A stretch of 64,000 bases of DNA from Thalassobacillus devorans (GCF_011761345.1 NZ_JAASRY010000001.1:496001-560000), one strand, 5' to 3'. Counted from the stretch's first letter, positions 8,381-16,478 are shown. The notes: generated by a model from the sequence alone, not told the origin. Translations and numbers: made by a program.

Positions 8381-8436
8381 ACAGTGCCTGACCCCCACTC
8401 TGTTACCACTTTAGCAGGGTGGGGGTCAGGCACTGT
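8381..8436. repeat. GTGCCTGACCCC inverted repeat, best copy
   Basis: ACAGTGCCTGACCCCCACTC is mirrored by GGTGGGGGTCAGGCACTGT around TTACCACTTTAGCAG. The arms pair over about 19 bp. Likely a structured transcript end between the PAS-STAS gene and the EamA gene. Confidence 0.85.
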
Positions 8437-8453
8437 CATTTTAGGGGCGGTTA

Positions 8454-9215
8454 TTATACGTTTAACTTTATACCTAAGTAGGAAAGTGCATCTTTTACCG
8501 TAGCCATCGTTGGGATAGAAGATAAATCAATATTTAGGTTTGTTGCTGTCACAGCTAATTCAGGCCTTAGCCCTGTAATGATGGAACGCACACCAAGGAA
8601 AGATAAAACGCTGTTTATTTTAAAAAGGTGATCTATTATAACATTGTCTATAGTATAAACCCCTGAAAAGTCAATAATTAAACGGCTAATATTTTGCTGC
8701 TGCACTTTCTCCGGTACGATCTCTAAAAGTAAGTGTGCTTTTTCTTCATCAATTTTACCCACTAATGGAAGGACAGCTACTTCGCTTATAAGAGGAACAA
8801 TGGTTGCGGATAATTCATTTATTTGTTTGATCATCTCACGTTGCTTCTTTTCCGTTTCTTTTCGCTCAGTTATGTCTCTTACATAGGTTTGAATAGCTTT
8901 TTTATTCTCCACTACAATAGGATGACAATATAATTCCACATCTACAGTTGTGCCGTCCATTCTATAAATCGTTTCTTCAATTACATCTGCTGGCTTGCCG
9001 TAGGCAGATTGGATTCTTTTCCTGATTGCATCCTTGGACGTTTCTTGAAATATATCCAATGGACTGGCACCGGTGACTTCATCATTCTTCGTCCGAAAAA
9101 ACTTTTCGGCTGCCTGGTTTATATAAATTATCCTATAATCTGTGTGGATAATGAGTGGGTCAAGAGAATATTCAATAACCTCTTGATAATCTATATTTGA
9201 AATATTATCGTTCAT
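8454..9215 (-). CDS. PAS-STAS stressosome-type sensor (RsbR paralogue-like)
   Basis: A 253-residue cytoplasmic protein. A PAS domain covers residues 8-118 (SLDPLIIHTDYRIIYINQAA, then YRMDGTTVDVELYCHPI and the PAC-like RDITERKE). A helical linker follows, then a STAS domain from about 140 to the end (LVGKIDEEKAHLLLE, LIIDFSGV). The layout matches RsbR co-antagonists that feed the sigma-B stress pathway. In the loop where RsbR/RsbS proteins read VDT, this one reads IDN, so one phospho-acceptor position is lost, while the Ser of DFSG is kept. The signal is unknown. ATG follows AAAGGGGTG. The 320 bases upstream contain only a decayed repeat. Confidence 0.82.
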   Translation of the reverse strand: MNDNISNIDYQEVIEYSLDPLIIHTDYRIIYINQAAEKFFRTKNDEVTGASPLDIFQETSKDAIRKRIQSAYGKPADVIEETIYRMDGTTVDVELYCHPIVVENKKAIQTYVRDITERKETEKKQREMIKQINELSATIVPLISEVAVLPLVGKIDEEKAHLLLEIVPEKVQQQNISRLIIDFSGVYTIDNVIIDHLFKINSVLSFLGVRSIITGLRPELAVTATNLNIDLSSIPTMATVKDALSYLGIKLNV

Positions 9216-9379
9216 CTGTTACACCCCTTTAATTAAAAAGGATACATTTTATTACTATTGTTAGCAAGGAGCCTGTCCTTTTTTTGGATGGAAGAGATCC
9301 GCAGCATACTTGCCCATGGAAAGTGAGTGACGAACACAGGTTTAACTCAACTGACTGGAAAGCTAAAATAAATAAAAAT

Positions 9380-9430
9380 ACCTTCCCCCACTCCAGTATC
9401 ACTTTAGCGTGGCAGGGGTTCACTGAAAGC
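9380..9430. repeat. Degenerate GTGCCTGACCCC-family repeat
   Basis: CCCCCACTCCAGTATCACTT then TAGCGTGGCAGGGGTTCACTG retains the core of the family. It is the only structure I see in the 320-base gap 9216-9536. Confidence 0.45.
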
Positions 9431-9536
9431 GTAATCCCATAAAAGGGGTGCGGTTTTTTAATAAGAAATAGTGTTGTGTAAATGAGAGGGTTTTGAAATA
9501 ATTGGAATTGAATCAAAAAAATAAGGGATGTGAAGA

Positions 9537-10049
9537 ATGAAAATTAGAAAGGCAACTGCAACAGATGCTGAGGGTGTGGCAAAAGTACAGGTTGATAACT
9601 GGCATTCAACCTATAAGAACATCGTACCTGATGAATATTTAAGTAACATGACTTACGAAAGCCGTGAGGAAAAATGGAAAGCTATCATTTCCAGGCAACC
9701 TGTTTTTGTAGCTGAAAATGATGGGGGTAAGATCATAGGTTTCTCTAATGGCGGTGCAGAAAGGGCAGGAAAATATCCCGCCTTTGAAGGTGAATTATAC
9801 GCTATTTACATATTAAAAGAACATCAAAGAAAAGGGTTAGGGGAACTGTTATTAAAGCCAATCATTCAAGCGTTAGAGAATAAATGTATTTATTCCATGC
9901 TTGTATTAGTCCTGGAAGAGAATGATTCCCGTTTTTTCTATGAGCATCTCGGGGCTGAAAAAGTGGATACGGTCGAGGTTGAAATCGCAGGAAAAAAACT
10001 AAATGAAGTGGTTTATGGATGGAAAGACATAAGGAAAATTCCAATCTAA
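9537..10049 (+). CDS. GNAT-family N-acetyltransferase
   Basis: A 170-residue GNAT acetyltransferase. MKIRKATATDAEGVAKVQVD is the usual first strand and helix. Acetyl-CoA binding motif A is ALKEHQRKGLGELLLKP-like (here LKEHQRKGLGELLLKPIIQA, residues ~94-113), followed by the beta-5 strand MLVLVLEENDSRFFYEHLGA. The acceptor substrate is unknown. ATG follows AAGGGATGTGAAGA. A predicted lipoprotein gene starts 22 nt downstream and may be co-transcribed. Confidence 0.85.
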   Translation: MKIRKATATDAEGVAKVQVDNWHSTYKNIVPDEYLSNMTYESREEKWKAIISRQPVFVAENDGGKIIGFSNGGAERAGKYPAFEGELYAIYILKEHQRKGLGELLLKPIIQALENKCIYSMLVLVLEENDSRFFYEHLGAEKVDTVEVEIAGKKLNEVVYGWKDIRKIPI

Positions 10050-10071
10050 TGAGAAAGGAATAGACGTACAT

Positions 10072-10710
10072 ATGAAAAAATTAATAAAGGTATTTGGTGG
10101 TATTTCCCTGCTATTGCTTCTAGTCTTACTCCTTGGCTGTTCAGCAGGTACTGCCGAAGAGACTAATACAGATGCTGCTGTAGATTCAGAAGAAGAAAGC
10201 AAAACAAATAATAATGAAGATAGTGAAACAGAAAAGTCAGGAGACGAAGACTCTGAGGCTACTTCTTCAGGAGAAAATACTAGTAACGAGGAGTCAGATA
10301 CTGCAAGCGGAAGTGCAGAAGAGGATCCGCTAGCTGATTATTCATCGGAAGAAATTGAATATGCTCGTGTTTGGCTGCAGCTTGGCGAGTTAAAAGAAGT
10401 GGACGAATTGAATGTTAGACACATCCCGTCTGGTACTCCACTCAACCCTGATGACGAAACCAGTGCGGATTATCCTGAAGAGGTCATCCAATTGGCAGGA
10501 AGTCGATTAGTAGCTGGTTCGGTCATATACAGCGGGAATGGCGATGGAACCATCAATGTTTATCATGTTCCTTTACGCTGGGATGGAGAATACCCTGCAG
10601 GGGAAAGTTTTTACTCAGATTTGATTGAGAATACAAAGCTTGTGGCGGTGGACACTGGTAACGAGAAAGATATTATAGAATTGATCGAAGTCTTGAATAT
10701 CCATAACTGA
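10072..10710 (+). CDS. Predicted lipoprotein with acidic Ser/Glu linker
   Basis: A 212-residue exported lipoprotein. The signal peptide MKKLIKVFGGISLLLLLVLL ends at lipobox LLLGC with Cys23 as the lipidation site. Residues 25-90 are low-complexity, rich in Glu, Asp, Ser and Thr, probably a spacer that lifts the C-terminal globular domain off the membrane. That domain contains VWLQLGELKEVDELNVRHIP and resembles uncharacterised Bacillus/Staphylococcus lipoproteins. Function unknown. Confidence 0.75.
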   Translation: MKKLIKVFGGISLLLLLVLLLGCSAGTAEETNTDAAVDSEEESKTNNNEDSETEKSGDEDSEATSSGENTSNEESDTASGSAEEDPLADYSSEEIEYARVWLQLGELKEVDELNVRHIPSGTPLNPDDETSADYPEEVIQLAGSRLVAGSVIYSGNGDGTINVYHVPLRWDGEYPAGESFYSDLIENTKLVAVDTGNEKDIIELIEVLNIHN

Positions 10711-10819
10711 CTCCCCGGCTGCTAGCCCAGAGAGTTTTTAAACAATATCTAGTTTCTACACGTACATATATAGGAAGTTCTATTTGCTTTAAATCATATG
10801 AAAAAAGGTGGAATTCATA

Positions 10820-10939
10820 ATGGGTTTAATAATTGCCATTCTAGCTATCGTATCTTCCGCTGGGTTTCTATATTATTGGGGAAAATCAGGCTTTGACTGG
10901 GGAATATCACAACCAAATAAGAAGGGTGAAGAAGAATAA
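10820..10939 (+). CDS. Small single-pass membrane protein (39 aa)
   Basis: MGLIIAILAIVSSAGFLYYW is a single hydrophobic helix, followed by a polar tail ending KKGEEE. AAAAAGGTGG precedes ATG at good spacing. It is 25 nt upstream of another small membrane protein gene, suggesting a two-gene unit. No named family recognised. Confidence 0.6.
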   Translation: MGLIIAILAIVSSAGFLYYWGKSGFDWGISQPNKKGEEE

Positions 10940-10964
10940 TTTTTCAATTATGGAGGTTTTTTGC

Positions 10965-11156
10965 TTGGGAGAGGGAGAAGAAAGTCCTGAAATAAGACGG
11001 GAAAGAATGAGGCAGGAAGAATTAAAACAGGACCCAACGAGGAGTATTTCTGGTGGAGGACTACCTGACTTAGTCGGGAGCTTGGGATGGAAAGGTACTG
11101 GGTTCGTTATTCTTTTAATGATGCTAGGTTTTATATTATATACTATCTTTAGCTGA
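10965..11156 (+). CDS. DUF6366-like small membrane protein
   Basis: TTG 10965 lies six bases after GGAGGT, which favours it over upstream frames. The 63-residue product has an acidic-basic N-terminal half (EESPEIRRERMRQEELKQDP), then a short loop and LVGSLGWKGTGFVILLMMLG as one C-terminal membrane helix. This pattern matches what I remember of DUF6366 proteins. Function unknown; probably co-transcribed with the 39-aa gene upstream. Confidence 0.65.
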   Translation: MGEGEESPEIRRERMRQEELKQDPTRSISGGGLPDLVGSLGWKGTGFVILLMMLGFILYTIFS

Positions 11157-11212
11157 AAGACTCCCATGGTTGGGGGAGGCATAATAACTCAATAAAATCG
11201 TGCACGTAAAGA

Positions 11213-11241
11213 AGAGGCTTCAGAAATGAAGTCTCTTTTTT
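11213..11241 (+). terminator. Rho-independent terminator
   Basis: AGAGGCTTC and GAAGTCTCT form a 9-bp stem followed by six T, downstream of the two small membrane protein genes. Confidence 0.8.
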
Positions 11242-11244
11242 CAT

Positions 11245-11510
11245 TGTCTAGGAATTTATAAAATTTTCTTTTTGTGGACAACTTTACGTGGTGGGCTCCA
11301 TCCAGCTCCAGCGCCTACCCCCTCGAGGTCTTAAGTCAAACCTCTCTGTGATTAGAAAAACTTGGCTTATCGCCAAGGGTTTATGGCGAAAGCCTTAGTT
11401 TTACTTATACTTTAAACCTTTATAAACTTAATTGTAATAAAAGTACAAAAAACGTCACGGCGAGGCTTGTCTTAAGCTTGTCGGGGGTGAGCAAGGCGCT
11501 TGCGCTTCTG
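11245..11510 (-). repeat. Intergenic repeat A, copy interrupted by repeat B
   Basis: This stretch is the reverse-complement counterpart of 17134-17282: shared landmarks include CTACCCCCTCGAGGTCTTAA, AAAACGTCACG and AAGCTTGTCGGGGGTGAGCA followed by AGGCGCTTGCGCTT. It differs by a ~94-nt insertion (11351-11444) that is itself a separate repeat, B. The element is gene-free. Confidence 0.75.
11351..11444 (-). repeat. Intergenic repeat B, copy 1 (inside repeat A)
   Basis: ATTAGAAAAACTTGGCTTAT, CGCCA, TTATGGCGAAAGCCTTAG and TACTTATACTTTAAACC recur in inverted orientation around 15.61-15.70 and 16.16-16.25 kb. GGCTTATCGCCA and TGGCGAAAGCC form an imperfect stem. It interrupts repeat A cleanly between CTCTGTG and ACAAAAAACG. 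Confidence 0.75.
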
Positions 11511-11540
11511 TTCTTCAAATGCCCATTTTAATGTTTTGTG

Positions 11541-11599
11541 TTGACGTGGAAGCATAGGAATCATACACTATAAACAAACATTCAAATAATTATTAGAAT
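11541..11599 (+). promoter_or_regulatory. cadC promoter and ArsR/CadC-type operator
   Basis: TTGACG, 17 bp and TACACT (11541-11569) form a plausible sigma-A promoter. ATTCAAATAATTATTAGAAT (11580-11599) is a near-perfect palindrome (one mismatch per arm) of the classic SmtB/ArsR/CadC operator type, placed at the transcription start. Confidence 0.75.
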
Positions 11600-11612
11600 G
11601 AAGGTGAACATA

Positions 11613-11984
11613 ATGAGTGAAGAAATAGTAAAAAAAGCATCAAAAGATACGTGTGAGACGTTTTGTTATGATGAAGAGCTTGTTCAACGCGTGCAGCCGG
11701 AAATCAAAAAGGTGGAAGGCGTGGAACTGATTTTCAAAGCTCTGTCGGATGCCACTCGTATGAAAATTGCGTATGCGTTAACACTGGAGAAGGAGCTGTG
11801 TGTCTGTGATGTGGCCAATATCATTGGCTCAACGACGGCCACGGCTTCCCACCATTTAAGGTTATTGCGCAACATGAAATTGGCCAAATACCGTAAAGAA
11901 GGAAAACTTGTGTTTTATTCCTTGGCGGATGAACATGTTCACCAGTTAGTATCGATTGCTTTGTTACATTCAAAAGAAGGATGA
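11613..11984 (+). CDS. cadC: CadC/ArsR-SmtB metal-responsive repressor
   Basis: A 123-residue winged-helix repressor of the SmtB/ArsR family that releases DNA on binding soft metals. Cys14 and Cys18 (DTCETFC) and Cys63 and Cys65 (ELCVCD) reproduce the four-cysteine CadC metal site. The recognition helix is TATASHHLRLLRNMKL. ATG 11613 is chosen after AAGGTGAACATA; an ATG five codons upstream is less well placed. It starts 13 nt after a near-perfect operator and is followed after 24 nt by the P-type ATPase, the usual cadC-cadA layout. Confidence 0.92.
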   Translation: MSEEIVKKASKDTCETFCYDEELVQRVQPEIKKVEGVELIFKALSDATRMKIAYALTLEKELCVCDVANIIGSTTATASHHLRLLRNMKLAKYRKEGKLVFYSLADEHVHQLVSIALLHSKEG

Positions 11985-12008
11985 CTGGAATAGATAGGGG
12001 GCACACCA

Positions 12009-14600
12009 ATGAGTCGCATAGAGCCAGAAACAACATCAAGTTGCTGCTCTAATCACACAGAGCAGGAGGTCCATGAAACAAAAGACTCCTGCTGTTCTGA
12101 GAAGAAAACCGAAGAAGCTTCTGCCAATTCTACATGTTGCGGAAGTGAGCCGAACGAAAAAGAAACGTCTCCGATAGCTTCCTGCTGTGGGAGTGATTCA
12201 AAAGAAGAACATACAGGAAGCCCATCTTCCTGTTGTAGTTCGGGAGAGAGTACAAGCGAGCAGGTAAATAGCGTGAGTAGTCAGCCAGCAGGGCAGCAAA
12301 CCATGGAGTTCAGAGTAAATGGAATGGACTGTCCTTCCTGTGCAGCCACCATTGAGAAAGGGCTGCAAAAGACCAAAGGAATCCAATCGGTCCGGGTTAA
12401 CTATGGCACCGGAAAAATGGCTGTCGGCGCCGATGATCGTTCGGTATACGATCTTATTCCGAGTCAGGTACGCAAATTGGGCTTTGAAGCTGAGCCTATG
12501 GAGAATAACAAAAACATGCAAACGTATAAAATCGAAGGTATGGATTGTGGTTCTTGTGCCATGACGATTGAAAAGCATTTGAGCAAAAATCCGAGTGTTC
12601 AAGCGGTCAAGGTGAATTTTTCTACAGGAAAAATGCAAATTGATCATTCCACAAACCAAAAAGAAATTATCAAAGAGGTCCAACGGGCTGGTTTTGATGC
12701 TTCCTTAGATTCGGTCCGTAACCGTGAAACATCCGCTGATAACAAGAAAAAAGGAGCCTCGACGACTACCATATCCGGAATATTCCTGGCTCTTGGTTTT
12801 ATTGGTTCTTTTACTGGCGTAACCTCTGGATTAATTACCGCCCTGTATGCGGCAGCGATTGTAATCGGTGGATATAAACCGGCGAGAAGTGCCTTTTATG
12901 CGATTAAAAGCGGGTCCTTAGACATGAATGTGCTCATGGCCTCTGCAGCCATTGGAGCTGCCTTGATTGGTGAATGGTTTGAAGGAGCGACGGTCGTATG
13001 GCTTTTTGCCTTAGGAAATACCCTGCAAAACAGGTCGATTGAGCGTACAAGAGATTCCATCCGAAGTTTAATGAATATCACTCCATCCGAAGCTACCGTT
13101 AAAAAAGGGTATCAACTTATCCGGAAGCCCGTAGAAGAAGTGGAAATCAATGACATTATTGTCATCAAACCCGGGGAGAAACTGCCTTTGGATGGGGAAA
13201 TTTTATCAGGGGCATCGAGTATTAACCAGGCTCCGATTACCGGAGAATCCTTGCCTGTAGATAAACAGGAAGGTGATACGGTCTATGCAGGCACGGTCAA
13301 TGAAAGTGGGTCGCTAGAAGTAAAAGTTACAAAGTTAGTGGAAGATACAACGATTGCAAAAATCATTCACCTTGTGGAAGAAGCCCAGGAGAAAAAAGCT
13401 CCAACTCAGGCATTTGTCGATCGCTTTGCAAGTGTCTACACGCCGATTGTATTTATTCTTGCCCTCCTGGTCATGGTAGCACCGCCATTACTTGGTTTCG
13501 GAACATGGGGAGAGTGGCTCTATAAAGGCCTTGCATTATTAGTGGTCGCCTGCCCTTGTGCCTTGGTGATTTCCACGCCAGTGGCGATTGTGTCTGCGAT
13601 TGGAAATGCAGCTAAAAATGGTGTCCTCATCAAAGGTGGCACATTTTTAGAAAAAGCTGGAGCCATTCAGGCGATCGCTTTTGATAAGACAGGGACGCTG
13701 ACAGAAGGTAAGCCAAAAGTTGCCGAAGTGATTTCCCTTCAGAACAACAGGGAAGAGCTGATCAGTATCACACGAACGATTGAAGAGCATTCCACTCATC
13801 CAATCGCTCAGGCAATCACCACTTATGCAGAAGAGCGAAGCATTCCTGCTATGGAAGGGGAAGCCTTTAAAGCCATTGCGGGTAAAGGAGCCCAGGCGAC
13901 GATTAACGGTGTGGAATACTTTGCTGGCAATCCTAAGCTGTTTCATGAGATGGAAGTACCTTTTCATGAATTAGAAGAACGTATGGCCTCCTTACAAGAC
14001 AACGGAAACACGCTTGTAGTGGTAGGGACGCAAGCAGAGGTGCTGGGTTTAATAGCTGTTGCAGATACCATCCGTGACATTACGGTTCAATCCATTCAAA
14101 AGCTCAAGCAAGTCGGGATGAGAGAAATGGTGATGTTGACGGGTGATAATGAAGGAACAGCGAAAAAAATTGCAGGCGAAACTGGTGTCGATCGTTACTT
14201 TGCTGAGTTGCTTCCGGAAGACAAAGTGTCTGCTGTAAAGAAACTGCAGGCGGAAGGAAAACGCGTTGCGATGGTAGGGGATGGAATTAATGATGCTCCG
14301 GCTCTTGCGACAGCTGACCTTGGCATTGCCATGGGTGGTGCTGGCACAGATACAGCCATGGAGACCGCCGATATTGTTCTCATGGCGGATAATTTGGAAA
14401 AACTTCCTCATACGATCCGTTTGAGCCGTAAAGCACTGGATATTATTAAGCAGAACATTTGGTTCTCATTAATCACTAAGTTAGCCGCGCTGGTTTTAAT
14501 TTTTCCAGGAATCTTAACCTTATGGATGGCGGTGCTAAGTGATACCGGAGCTGCGTTAATCGTTATTCTTAACAGCATGAGATTGTTAAAGAAAAAATAG
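12009..14600 (+). CDS. cadA: Cd2+/Zn2+/Pb2+-exporting P1B-type ATPase with Cys-Cys N-terminal repeats
   Basis: An 863-residue heavy-metal pump, long for CadA (about 720-800 aa). Residues 1-80 are a Ser/Glu-rich tail holding five Cys-Cys pairs (12-13, 28-29, 43-44, 59-60, 75-76) every 15-16 residues. Two HMA domains follow, GMDCPSC (C108/C111) and GMDCGSC (C180/C183). The ATPase core has TGES, the CPC motif (Cys515, Cys517) in the sixth core helix, phosphorylation site Asp559 in DKTGTLTEG, HP in STHPIAQA, and GDGINDAPAL. CPC with the CadC-type regulator points to Cd/Zn/Pb export rather than copper. It should be derepressed with cadC by metal. Confidence 0.93.
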   Translation: MSRIEPETTSSCCSNHTEQEVHETKDSCCSEKKTEEASANSTCCGSEPNEKETSPIASCCGSDSKEEHTGSPSSCCSSGESTSEQVNSVSSQPAGQQTMEFRVNGMDCPSCAATIEKGLQKTKGIQSVRVNYGTGKMAVGADDRSVYDLIPSQVRKLGFEAEPMENNKNMQTYKIEGMDCGSCAMTIEKHLSKNPSVQAVKVNFSTGKMQIDHSTNQKEIIKEVQRAGFDASLDSVRNRETSADNKKKGASTTTISGIFLALGFIGSFTGVTSGLITALYAAAIVIGGYKPARSAFYAIKSGSLDMNVLMASAAIGAALIGEWFEGATVVWLFALGNTLQNRSIERTRDSIRSLMNITPSEATVKKGYQLIRKPVEEVEINDIIVIKPGEKLPLDGEILSGASSINQAPITGESLPVDKQEGDTVYAGTVNESGSLEVKVTKLVEDTTIAKIIHLVEEAQEKKAPTQAFVDRFASVYTPIVFILALLVMVAPPLLGFGTWGEWLYKGLALLVVACPCALVISTPVAIVSAIGNAAKNGVLIKGGTFLEKAGAIQAIAFDKTGTLTEGKPKVAEVISLQNNREELISITRTIEEHSTHPIAQAITTYAEERSIPAMEGEAFKAIAGKGAQATINGVEYFAGNPKLFHEMEVPFHELEERMASLQDNGNTLVVVGTQAEVLGLIAVADTIRDITVQSIQKLKQVGMREMVMLTGDNEGTAKKIAGETGVDRYFAELLPEDKVSAVKKLQAEGKRVAMVGDGINDAPALATADLGIAMGGAGTDTAMETADIVLMADNLEKLPHTIRLSRKALDIIKQNIWFSLITKLAALVLIFPGILTLWMAVLSDTGAALIVILNSMRLLKKK

Positions 14601-14723
14601 GGGATAGGAGATGGACTGGGCTGGAATTACCTCTCAACGTGATAAAGGTAAAACGATAGCCTTGTTCTTGATTCCCCGACTCTATCGTGTTAATTTGAAC
14701 TTAATTTAATAAAAAAGTTGTTT

Positions 14724-14846
14724 TCTAGGGTTCCGTAACTTTTACAAGTTAGTCTGGTCCGAGAGAAAACACACAGTGATGAGCTGTGACACGGAAGGAC
14801 AAAAGCCTGGGAGATGCTGTATTAACAGTGGTCTCTCAGGCTTTTT
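14724..14846 (+). promoter_or_regulatory. Guanidine-I (ykkC) riboswitch with intrinsic terminator
   Basis: Conserved elements of the ykkC guanidine-I class are visible in order: CTAGGGTTCCG, GTCTGGTCCGAGAGA, ACACGGAAGGAC and AAAAGCCTGGGAGA. The 3' strand of the last helix re-pairs as AAAGCCTGGGAGA with TCTCTCAGGC followed by five T, so ligand binding would prevent termination. It precedes two SMR exporter genes, the standard target of this class. Confidence 0.95.
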
Positions 14847-14909
14847 ACTGTTTGACTTAAAAGGGATTTCGCTACATTTGCTAGGCGATATGCCACGGGG
14901 GGATATCTA

Positions 14910-15242
14910 GTGAACTGGTTGAAAGTTTTTATTGCAGCATTGTTTGAAGTGTTGTGGGTGATTGGATTGAAACACGCCGATAGTTTTTGGGCGTGGGGAG
15001 GTACAGTCGTTTCCATCGTCGTCAGCTTTTATTTATTGATCATGGCCGGGAAAAGGCTTCCTGTAGGAACGGTGTACGCGGTTTTCGTTGGACTGGGGAC
15101 AGCGGGTACGGTCATTGCAGGAATTCTGTTTTTTGAAGAACCTTTTAAATGGTCAAAAATTATGTTGATCGGCTTCTTGTTAGCGGGGATTATTGGTCTG
15201 AAGCTAGTAACAGAAGATAAAGAGGAAGGAGTGGAGGCGTAA
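14910..15242 (+). CDS. ykkC: SMR-family guanidinium exporter subunit (YkkC-like)
   Basis: A 110-residue small multidrug resistance protein with four membrane helices. It has the essential glutamate in [17 protein letters not shown] and the helix-3 motif [19 protein letters not shown]. Start is GTG after GGGGGGATA. Control by the guanidine-I riboswitch and pairing with a second SMR gene (one-base overlap) indicate a heterodimeric proton-coupled guanidinium exporter. Confidence 0.92.
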   Translation: MNWLKVFIAALFEVLWVIGLKHADSFWAWGGTVVSIVVSFYLLIMAGKRLPVGTVYAVFVGLGTAGTVIAGILFFEEPFKWSKIMLIGFLLAGIIGLKLVTEDKEEGVEA

Positions 15243-15556
15243 TGGCATGGCTATCATTGATTCTTGCAGGGCTTTGCGAAATGTTAGGTGTGTTAATGAT
15301 AAACAGGGTGCACAAGCACCGTAATTGGCAGTCTCTTGCCCTCCTGGTTATGGCGTTCGGTGCCAGTTTCCTTTTCCTTGCCTTAGCTATGGAAACGCTG
15401 CCTATGAGCACCGCCTATGCGATTTGGACAGGTATTGGTGCCTCTGGCGGAGCGATTATGGGGATGTTTTTATATGGAGAACCGAAGGACCTGAAGCGAA
15501 TTGTTTTTATTGGAATGATACTTGGTGCTGCAGTTGGCTTGAAGTTAATTTCATAA
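15242..15556 (+). CDS. ykkD: SMR-family guanidinium exporter subunit (YkkD-like)
   Basis: A 104-residue partner of the preceding protein with four membrane helices. The membrane glutamate is in LILAGLCEMLGVLMIN, and STAYAIWTGIGASGGAIMGM is the GxG helix. The ATG overlaps the upstream stop by one base, giving tight translational coupling. A strong terminator follows. Confidence 0.92.
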   Translation: MAWLSLILAGLCEMLGVLMINRVHKHRNWQSLALLVMAFGASFLFLALAMETLPMSTAYAIWTGIGASGGAIMGMFLYGEPKDLKRIVFIGMILGAAVGLKLIS

Positions 15557-15560
15557 CAAA

Positions 15561-15599
15561 TGCCTGATCTTCCGCTAGAGAAGTTCAGGCATCTTTTTT
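15561..15599 (+). terminator. Rho-independent terminator
   Basis: TGCCTGA and TCAGGCA arms followed by six T end the ykkCD transcript. Confidence 0.8.
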
Positions 15600-15609
15600 A
15601 TCCTATAAG

Positions 15610-15702
15610 AAAGTTTAACTTTTTTAAAGGATTAAAGTATAAGAAAAGACTAAGGCTTTCCCCATAAGTACTTGGCGATAAACCAAGTTTTTCTAATTAA
15701 AA
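15610..15702 (+). repeat. Intergenic repeat B, copy 2
   Basis: AAAGGATTAAAGTATAAG, CTAAGGCTTTCCCCATAAGT and CTTGGCGATAAACCAAGT then TTTTCTAAT match the other two copies. It sits just after the 3' end of the RDD gene, in the same orientation as copy 3 on its other side. Confidence 0.75.
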
Positions 15703-16137
15703 TTCAGTTTGCTCACTTTGTTCTGGCGGATCATAGGTGACATAGGTGCCTCCGATGAAGTCATGGATCGCTCGTTTATCGTGTCTTAGACCGACCATGA
15801 ATGCACTGACGATCAGGCCGATTCCCAATGTGATCGCATAAACAAATATACTTACCAATTCCCTCATCAGCAAGTTGCCAATGCCTACGTTCTCTCCATT
15901 TTTCTTCACGATGCGCACGCCTGTCGCGCGTTTCCCTACGGTATAGCCATACCAGAAGAGAGGGAGAAGGATGCTATATAAGAGGCCGATGCCATCTAAG
16001 GGGTTATAATCGTCATTCGCAAATTCTCCAAACAGGATGGCTGAAATGATTCCCGTCACGACCCCCATTAAAATACCATCTATGATTCTTGCTCCTAATC
16101 TGTTCCAGAAACCTACCGGGTTATGTACTTCCATCAT
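15697..16137 (-). CDS. RDD-family membrane protein
   Basis: A 146-residue RDD protein. FWNRLGARIIDGILMGVVTG contains the Arg-Asp pair at the start of the first membrane helix, a second helix covers LLYSILLPLFWYGYTVGKRA (with the family's TVGKRATGVRIV), and a third lies near residue 115. RDD proteins are uncharacterised or linked to Na+/H+ exchange in some halophiles. ATG follows a GGAAAGGAGA site. Its stop overlaps the edge of one repeat B copy, and a second copy lies immediately upstream. Confidence 0.85.
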   Translation of the reverse strand: MMEVHNPVGFWNRLGARIIDGILMGVVTGIISAILFGEFANDDYNPLDGIGLLYSILLPLFWYGYTVGKRATGVRIVKKNGENVGIGNLLMRELVSIFVYAITLGIGLIVSAFMVGLRHDKRAIHDFIGGTYVTYDPPEQSEQTEF

Positions 16138-16159
16138 TTATCTCCTTTCCTTTGTACTT

Positions 16160-16251
16160 TAAGAATGTTTAAGTTTGTTAAAGGATTAAAGTATAAGAAA
16201 ATCTAAGGCTTTCGCCATAAGTACTTGGCGATAAGCCAAGTTTTTCTAATG
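16160..16251 (+). repeat. Intergenic repeat B, copy 3
   Basis: AAAGGATTAAAGTATAAGAA, CTAAGGCTTTCGCCATAAGT and CTTGGCGATAAGCCAAGT then TTTTCTAAT match copy 2 nearly base for base. It lies between the RDD gene and the GntR promoter. Confidence 0.78.
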
Positions 16252-16397
16252 TAACCTTTCACTATCGTATCATATCCATATTATTCAAATGAAAGATTTT
16301 GATGCGCAAAAATTTTTATAGAAATTGCCTGAGATGAGGTAGTTGTGCATGCCTCATGCGTGGGGTCACAAAATTTTATACGGGTATAGGCAAGTGG

Positions 16398-16412
16398 TGA
16401 TATATTGCATAT
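16398..16412. promoter_or_regulatory. GntR operator candidate in the GntR gene promoter
   Basis: TGATATATTGCATAT is found here and, exactly reverse-complemented, 39 bp upstream of the brnQ start at 18726-18740. Autoregulation is inferred. Confidence 0.55.
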
Positions 16413-16478
16413 TTCAATTTAATGTATTTTCCTGTATACTTTTTCATACAAAAAGATTATCCAGAAAGGCTGATTCCC

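Noticed and set aside
9229-9516. Minus-strand open frame of 95 codons
   Set aside because: It crosses a decayed intergenic repeat, has no ribosome-binding site and shows no recognisable protein features.
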